This document shows, piece by piece, positions 6,843 through 10,747 of a stretch of DNA of 10,747 nt (position 1 is its first letter; each line of letters starts with the position of its first letter). The position numbers and the translations under genes were made by a program. The notes beneath the pieces were generated by a model. The model ran no database searches. It was given only the letters and a program-made list of their open reading frames with translations, and had not been told where the DNA came from. The stretch comes from Nitrospirae bacterium GWC2_56_14 (lineage in GTDB: Bacteria; Nitrospirota; UBA9217): assembly GCA_001803705.1 (NCBI GenBank), contig MHDY01000227.1, forward strand, positions 1 to 10,747, in the 5' to 3' direction.

Positions 6843-6871
6843 TTGCCCAATCCCCGCAAGCATAGTATAAT
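6843..6871 (+). promoter_or_regulatory. Promoter giving a predicted leaderless mRNA for the radical SAM gene
   Basis: TTGCCC (6843-6848), a 17-bp spacer and a perfect TATAAT (6866-6871) lie just upstream of the ATG at 6878. Only six bases intervene, so the start point should coincide with the start codon; there is no Shine-Dalgarno sequence. The decamer AATCCCCGCA occurs at 6849-6858 and again at 6869-6878, framing the -10 with a 20-bp period. Confidence 0.55.
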
Positions 6872-6877
6872 CCCCGC

Positions 6878-8605
6878 ATGTCCCGCAAACTCTTCGAAAA
6901 AACCGATGCGCTGCTCGCCGCCGAGCGCGGGACCATCTATAAATCCCGCGATGTCGAGGTAGCGATCGCGCTTGCCTATCCGAACACCTACCACGTGGGC
7001 ATGTCGAACCTCGGCATGCACCAGATCTATGCCATCCTGAACCGCCGCGAAGACACGGCCTGCGAACGCGTGTTCCTGCCTGACGAAGAAGATATCGAGG
7101 AGTACGAAAAGAGCGGCACCCGGCTTTACAGTCTGGAGAGCAAACGGCCGATCAGGGAGTTCGACATTCTTGCCTTCTCCGTCTCCTTTGAGCAGGACTA
7201 TCTCAATATCCTTGAGATGCTGCGGCTCTCCGGGATCCCGGCTGATAAAAAGGAAAGAACAGCGGACGACCCGCTCGTGATCCTCGGCGGCATCTGCTCC
7301 TTTTTCAATCCCGAGCCCCTTGCTGATTTCTTCGACGTGGTGATCGTGGGCGAGGGAGAAGAGGTCTCGGGCGAGTTTGTTCAGGTCTACAAAGAGAACA
7401 GGGAGCAGGGCCGTCTCGGGCTGCTTCGGGCCTTAAGCCGGATACCCGGCGTCTATGTCCCGGAGTTCTACGACGTGGTCTATAACGAAGACAACACCAT
7501 TAAGGAGCGGATACTGCTTGAGCCGTCCGCGCCAAGACAGATCGTAAAACGCATTGCACAGGATTTTAACCGGCTGCCTGCTGCGACGGCCATTCTGACG
7601 CCCAATACCGAGTTCAGCGATATGTATCTCTCTGAGATCACCCGCGGCTGCGGCAGGCACTGCCGGTTCTGCATGGCCGGGTATATCTATCTGCCGCCGC
7701 GCAATCTTAGTATCGATGCAGCGAAGCAGCAGGCAATAAAGGCAGACGAGCAGTGCGGAAAGATCGGGCTCGTCGGGGCCGCGCTGTCGGACTATCCCGA
7801 CATCGGCGAGCTCTGCTCCGCCATCGAGGGAGGCCTGTCGGTCTCGTCGCTCCGTGCGGACTCGGTGAGCAAGGCGATGCTCGACCGGCTGGCAGCGAGC
7901 GGGCACAAGACCATTGCCATCGCTCCAGAAGCGGGATCGGAGCGGCTCCGGAAGGTGATCAACAAGGGCGTGACGAAGGACGATATCCTGCGCGCGGCTG
8001 ATATGGTCTTCGGCAGCGGCATCCCGAACCTCAAACTCTATTTCATCCTGGGTCTGCCCACGGAAACGCAGGAGGACGTGGACGAAATCATCGCGCTGGC
8101 GCTTTTGGTCCGCGACGTGCAGCTCAAGCATGCGCGCCCCGCGGGAAGGATCGGCAGGATCACGCTCTCGGTGAATTCCTTTGTGCCGAAGCCCTGCACC
8201 CCCTTCCAGTGGGACCCCATGGAGGCCGTCGAAAGCCTGAACAAAAAGCAGCGAGGGCTCGAAAAAGCAGTGCGCAAGATCGGGAACATGAATATGATCC
8301 ATGATCTCCCCAAGTGGGAGTATGCCCAGGCGCTGCTTTCGCGCGGCGACCGGAGGATCGGCAAACTGATCCGGCTTGCCCATGCGAAGCAGGGCGAGTG
8401 GAAGCGGGCCGCCAAAGAGCTCGGCATGGATATGGACTTCTATGTCACGCGGCAGCGCGCCTTTAACGAGGCCCTGCCATGGGATTTTATTGACATCGGA
8501 GTTCGGAAAGATTATCTTATGAACGAACGCGAGCGGGCGGTGGAAGGCAAGTTCACGCCCGTCTGCAGGGTCGGTTCGTGCAAGACCTGCGGGGTCTGCA
8601 CGTAG
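6878..8605 (+). CDS. TIGR03960-type radical SAM protein with B12-binding-like N-terminus
   Basis: A 575-residue protein. The N-terminal 200 residues look like the cobalamin-binding-like domain of B12-type radical SAM enzymes (YPNTYHVGMSNLG, FSVSFEQDYLNIL, LGGICSFFNPEPL, VGEGEE). The radical SAM core carries C258-x3-C262-x2-C265 in RGCGRHCRFC for the 4Fe-4S cluster that cleaves S-adenosylmethionine. A cysteine-rich tail (C563, C568, C571, C574) could bind a second cluster. This pattern is that of the TIGR03960 family, whose reaction is not established and which is often fused to or followed by a DUF2344/TIGR03936 radical-SAM-linked protein. No such partner follows here. The ATG at 6878 is placed six bases after a perfect -10, so initiation is probably leaderless. 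Repeat B copies flank it on both sides. Confidence 0.88.
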   Translation: MSRKLFEKTDALLAAERGTIYKSRDVEVAIALAYPNTYHVGMSNLGMHQIYAILNRREDTACERVFLPDEEDIEEYEKSGTRLYSLESKRPIREFDILAFSVSFEQDYLNILEMLRLSGIPADKKERTADDPLVILGGICSFFNPEPLADFFDVVIVGEGEEVSGEFVQVYKENREQGRLGLLRALSRIPGVYVPEFYDVVYNEDNTIKERILLEPSAPRQIVKRIAQDFNRLPAATAILTPNTEFSDMYLSEITRGCGRHCRFCMAGYIYLPPRNLSIDAAKQQAIKADEQCGKIGLVGAALSDYPDIGELCSAIEGGLSVSSLRADSVSKAMLDRLAASGHKTIAIAPEAGSERLRKVINKGVTKDDILRAADMVFGSGIPNLKLYFILGLPTETQEDVDEIIALALLVRDVQLKHARPAGRIGRITLSVNSFVPKPCTPFQWDPMEAVESLNKKQRGLEKAVRKIGNMNMIHDLPKWEYAQALLSRGDRRIGKLIRLAHAKQGEWKRAAKELGMDMDFYVTRQRAFNEALPWDFIDIGVRKDYLMNERERAVEGKFTPVCRVGSCKTCGVCT

Positions 8606-8621
8606 GACAAAAGCCAAGAAT

Positions 8622-8708
8622 TTTTGACACTGAGCACGGCCGATTTTTTATGATAACGTCTGATACACCGCGGACCTATCATAGGTCATCAGTGTAAATC
8701 AGTGTCAA
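8622..8708. repeat. Palindromic intergenic repeat family B, copy 2
   Basis: TTGACACTGA (8624-8633) pairs perfectly with TCAGTGTCAA (8699-8708), and ATCAGTGT occurs twice on the right side (8688 and 8698). A near-perfect palindrome GACCTAT-C-ATAGGTC lies at 8673-8687. The left 33 nt (8622-8654) match copy 1 at 29 positions in the same orientation. It fills most of the gap between the radical SAM gene and pgeF. Confidence 0.75.
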
Positions 8709-8744
8709 TAGTTTTGGCACTACGAAGTTAGTTCACGGTCTTTC

Positions 8745-9503
8745 ATGAAAACAGGCACAGAAGAAAAAAGGGCCTTCATAACGCTGCCTGCGCTAGACGC
8801 TATCAACAATATCCGCCATGCCTTTACCACGCGGCAGAACGGTCTCGGTGCGAGGAACAGCGGCATCAAGTCTCCTGACGGCTGGAATGCCGTGGCGGAA
8901 GCTTTCGGCATCACGCCCGACCGGCTGGTTACGGTGAACCAGGTGCATGGCGAGGCCATCGTTACGGTCGACGAACGGAATTATGCGGACATGCGCACAG
9001 CACAGGCCGACGGCCTGATCACGAAGGTTCGCGGGATCGCCATCGGCATAGAGACCGCCGACTGTGTGCCGGTCCTGCTGATCGACCCGGTCACGCCCGC
9101 CGTCGGCGCAGTGCACGCCGGGTGGCGCAGCACGGTGCAGAAGATCGTTCAAAAAGCAGTAAGAAGGATGCAGGACGAGTTCGGCTCCGATCCTTCCCGC
9201 ATGATCGCCGCTTTCGGCCCGGCCATCGGGCCCGAATGCTATGAAGTTGATGAGCCGGTCATGGGTCCGGTGCAACAGAACTTCCCGTTCTGGAGCGACG
9301 TCGCCCTGTCCCGCGGCAAGGGCAAGTGGGGGCTGGACCTGATTGAGCTGAACCGCAGGGAGCTGCTCCGGGCCGGCCTGGCTGAAAAGAACGTGCATTC
9401 GCTCGGCATGTGCACGTCCTGCAGAAAAGACCTGTTCTATTCGTTCCGCGTCGAGGGACGGACCGGCAGGATGCTTTCGGCGGTGATGATAAAAGCAGGT
9501 TGA
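8745..9503 (+). CDS. pgeF: Peptidoglycan editing factor PgeF (YfiH/DUF152 family)
   Basis: A 252-residue member of the YfiH family, formerly named multicopper polyphenol oxidase. The known role in E. coli is removing mis-incorporated residues such as L-Ser from peptidoglycan precursors; purine nucleosidase and laccase-like activities have been reported for relatives. The metal-site signatures are all present: QVHG with H68, TADC with C107 and VHAGWR with H124, followed by GPAIGPECYEV and a C-terminal CTSCRKDLFYSFR. The length is normal. The start at 8745 precedes the family N-terminus, but no Shine-Dalgarno sequence or clear promoter is seen between repeat B and the ATG. The stop codon falls inside the first GGTTGAA unit of repeat A. 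Neighbours yggS and proC form a commonly conserved cluster, often near division genes. Confidence 0.9.
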   Translation: MKTGTEEKRAFITLPALDAINNIRHAFTTRQNGLGARNSGIKSPDGWNAVAEAFGITPDRLVTVNQVHGEAIVTVDERNYADMRTAQADGLITKVRGIAIGIETADCVPVLLIDPVTPAVGAVHAGWRSTVQKIVQKAVRRMQDEFGSDPSRMIAAFGPAIGPECYEVDEPVMGPVQQNFPFWSDVALSRGKGKWGLDLIELNRRELLRAGLAEKNVHSLGMCTSCRKDLFYSFRVEGRTGRMLSAVMIKAG

Positions 9504-9588
9504 AGGTTGTAAGGCTGAAGGCTGAAGGTTAGGAAACTGGGGGTCATGCCTTAACCTTCAGTCTTCAGCCTTCAGCCTATCCACCTCA
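9498..9588. repeat. Palindromic intergenic repeat family A, copy 2
   Basis: Heptamer units GGTTGAA and GGCTGAA (9498-9526) lead into AGGCTGAAGGCTGAAG (9512-9527), which has a perfect 16-nt complement at 9563-9578; the loop is short (about 35 nt). The right arm consists of TTCAGTC, TTCAGCC and TTCAGCC (9557-9577). It overlaps the pgeF stop and ends 3 nt before the yggS ATG, so it covers the place where a ribosome-binding site would be. Confidence 0.8.
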
Positions 9589-9591
9589 GTT

Positions 9592-10278
9592 ATGACTATA
9601 GGGACCAACTTCAAGACGGTCATGGACAGGATCGCCGCCGCGGCGAAGCGGGCGAACAGGGACCCCGCCTCGGTCAAGCTTGTTACTGTTACCAAGACGG
9701 TTAGCAGAGAAGGAATTCGCGAAGCGCTTTCCTCCGGCGCAAGGGTCCTCGGCGAAAACCGCGTGCAGGAAGCGAAAGAAAAGATCGAGCAGCTCGGACA
9801 AGTTGCCGGCTGGCATCTGATCGGCCACCTCCAGACGAACAAGGCGAAATATGCGGTAAAGCTTTTCGATCTCATACATTCTGTGGACAACCTGGAGCTT
9901 GCAGCCGAGATCGACAAGCAGGCGGCAAAACTGGGGAAGGTCCAGGACGTGCTGATCGAGGTGAGCATCGCGGGCGAGGCTGCCAAGGCTGGCGTGGGCA
10001 TCGACGATGCGGCAAGCCTGGTGAGACAGGCAGCGACGCTCAGGAACATCAGGATCAAAGGGCTCATGACCATGCCGCCCTATTCGGACAATCCCGAAGC
10101 TTCGCGGCCCTATTTCAGGAAGCTGAAAGAACTTTCGTCCAGTATAGAGAAAGAGAACATTCCCGGTGTTTCCATGGCAGAGCTTTCCATGGGCATGAGC
10201 GGGGATTTTGAAGTTGCCATTGAAGAGGGCGCGACCCTGGTGAGGGTGGGAACGGCGATATTCGGAGAAAGGTTCTGA
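9592..10278 (+). CDS. yggS: YggS/PROSC-family PLP homeostasis protein
   Basis: A 228-residue single-domain PLP protein of normal family length, with the fold of the alanine racemase N-terminal barrel but no known catalytic activity; it buffers and delivers PLP and affects amino-acid and keto-acid pools. K35 in VTVTKTV is the PLP lysine. GENRVQE, WHLIGHLQTNKAK, GLMTMPP and SMGMSGDFEVAIEEGATLVRVG are all classic family motifs, the last forming the phosphate site. The start ATG at 9592 leaves no room for a Shine-Dalgarno because repeat A ends 3 nt upstream. Translation may rely on coupling or on an unusual signal. It probably forms an operon with proC 61 nt downstream, a common pairing. Confidence 0.92.
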   Translation: MTIGTNFKTVMDRIAAAAKRANRDPASVKLVTVTKTVSREGIREALSSGARVLGENRVQEAKEKIEQLGQVAGWHLIGHLQTNKAKYAVKLFDLIHSVDNLELAAEIDKQAAKLGKVQDVLIEVSIAGEAAKAGVGIDDAASLVRQAATLRNIRIKGLMTMPPYSDNPEASRPYFRKLKELSSSIEKENIPGVSMAELSMGMSGDFEVAIEEGATLVRVGTAIFGERF

Positions 10279-10304
10279 TTGCGGATTTCGGATTGCGGAT
10301 TGCG
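10277..10304 (+). repeat. Heptamer tandem array (GATTGCG)n, family D
   Basis: Four consecutive heptamers GATTGCG, GATTTCG, GATTGCG, GATTGCG occupy 10277-10304, then the pattern decays (GAATGAA). The first unit begins inside the TGA stop codon of yggS. It ends 23 nt before the proC ribosome-binding site. No dyad symmetry is obvious. Confidence 0.75.
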
Positions 10305-10339
10305 GAATGAAGGGCACGGAAAACCTTGGAGGTGCTTTG

Positions 10340-10747
10340 ATGCTGGATAAAAAGATCGCCTTTCTCGGCGGCGGGAACATGGCCGAGGCGCTTATCAAGG
10401 GGATGCTGTCGGCGGATGTGGCGAAGTCCCGCCAGATGGTTGTGACTGATACTTCCCCGGCGCGGCTGGACTACCTCAAAAAGTACAACATCAACACGGC
10501 CACGAGCAACCGGGAAGCGGTGCAGCAGGCGGAGATCGTGCTGCTCTGCGTAAAGCCCCAGGTGATGGATGTCGTGCTGGCAGACATCGCGGCCGTGGCG
10601 GATTCCTCGAAGCTCGTGATCTCCATTGCCGCGGGCATCACGATCAGCCGCATTGAACAGGCGCTCACGGCCTCCCCCCGGGTCATTCGCGTGATGCCGA
10701 ACACGCCCGCACTGGTCCTTTCCGGAGCGGCCGGTCTGGCAAAGGGG
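10340..10747 (+). CDS. proC: Pyrroline-5-carboxylate reductase ProC, 3' end outside window
   Basis: 136 codons of the N-terminal Rossmann part are present and stay open to the right edge. ProC reduces pyrroline-5-carboxylate to proline with NAD(P)H in the last step of proline synthesis. The dinucleotide-binding loop FLGGGNMAEALI lies at residues 8-19; LLCVKPQ (about 70-76), SIAAGITI and RVMPNTPALV (about 116-125) are diagnostic of the family. The catalytic dimer helices lie beyond the edge. The ATG at 10340 is well supported by GGAGG 7 nt upstream, one of the few canonical ribosome-binding sites in this right-hand region. It follows yggS at 61 nt across heptamer repeat D, so cotranscription is likely. 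Confidence 0.92.
   Translation, partial: MLDKKIAFLGGGNMAEALIKGMLSADVAKSRQMVVTDTSPARLDYLKKYNINTATSNREAVQQAEIVLLCVKPQVMDVVLADIAAVADSSKLVISIAAGITISRIEQALTASPRVIRVMPNTPALVLSGAAGLAKG

Overview
The window looks like a chromosomal segment of a Gram-negative, GC-rich environmental bacterium. The gene set and the style of the intergenic repeats suggest a Nitrospirota or Desulfobacterota-type lineage, but nothing here fixes the taxon. There are ten genes or gene parts plus several regulatory sites. Almost every spacer between plus-strand genes is filled by a short palindromic or tandem repeat, and four unrelated repeat families can be distinguished.

Left part (1-1514, minus strand, visibly more AT-rich): the first 276 codons of a circularly permuted GTPase of the RsgA family run off the left edge. 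Immediately upstream of its start is a 59-bp imperfect palindrome at 835-893. It has the box layout of an integron attC site, including a C present in one L box and absent from the other. Upstream of that is a two-gene toxin-antitoxin operon (ribbon-helix-helix antitoxin, then MazF/PemK-type toxin, overlapping by ATGA). It has its own consensus promoter and an inverted repeat over the -10. This looks like a toxin-antitoxin gene cassette with its attC downstream, joined directly to an rsgA gene.

Middle part (1586-6630, plus strand): a YycJ/WalJ-type metallo-beta-lactamase-fold hydrolase with a promoter that predicts a leaderless mRNA; a soluble hybrid histidine kinase (3 PAS, HisKA, HATPase, receiver); a small pyrimidine-dimer DNA glycosylase (endonuclease V-like); and a CysM-type cysteine synthase. 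Repeat family A lies between the kinase and the glycosylase, and family C between the glycosylase and cysM. The kinase and cysM share an extended -10 element followed by a small inverted repeat at the expected transcript start.

Right part (6665-10747, plus strand): a TIGR03960-type radical SAM protein, again apparently leaderless, is bracketed by two same-orientation copies of repeat family B. Then follow pgeF (YfiH), yggS (PLP homeostasis protein) and the start of proC, a neighbourhood common near cell-division clusters. A second copy of family A separates pgeF from yggS, and a heptamer array (family D) separates yggS from proC.

The genes are mostly housekeeping or accessory. What stands out is the attC-like site with its cassette, the two promoter-on-start-codon genes, and the density of distinct intergenic repeat families.
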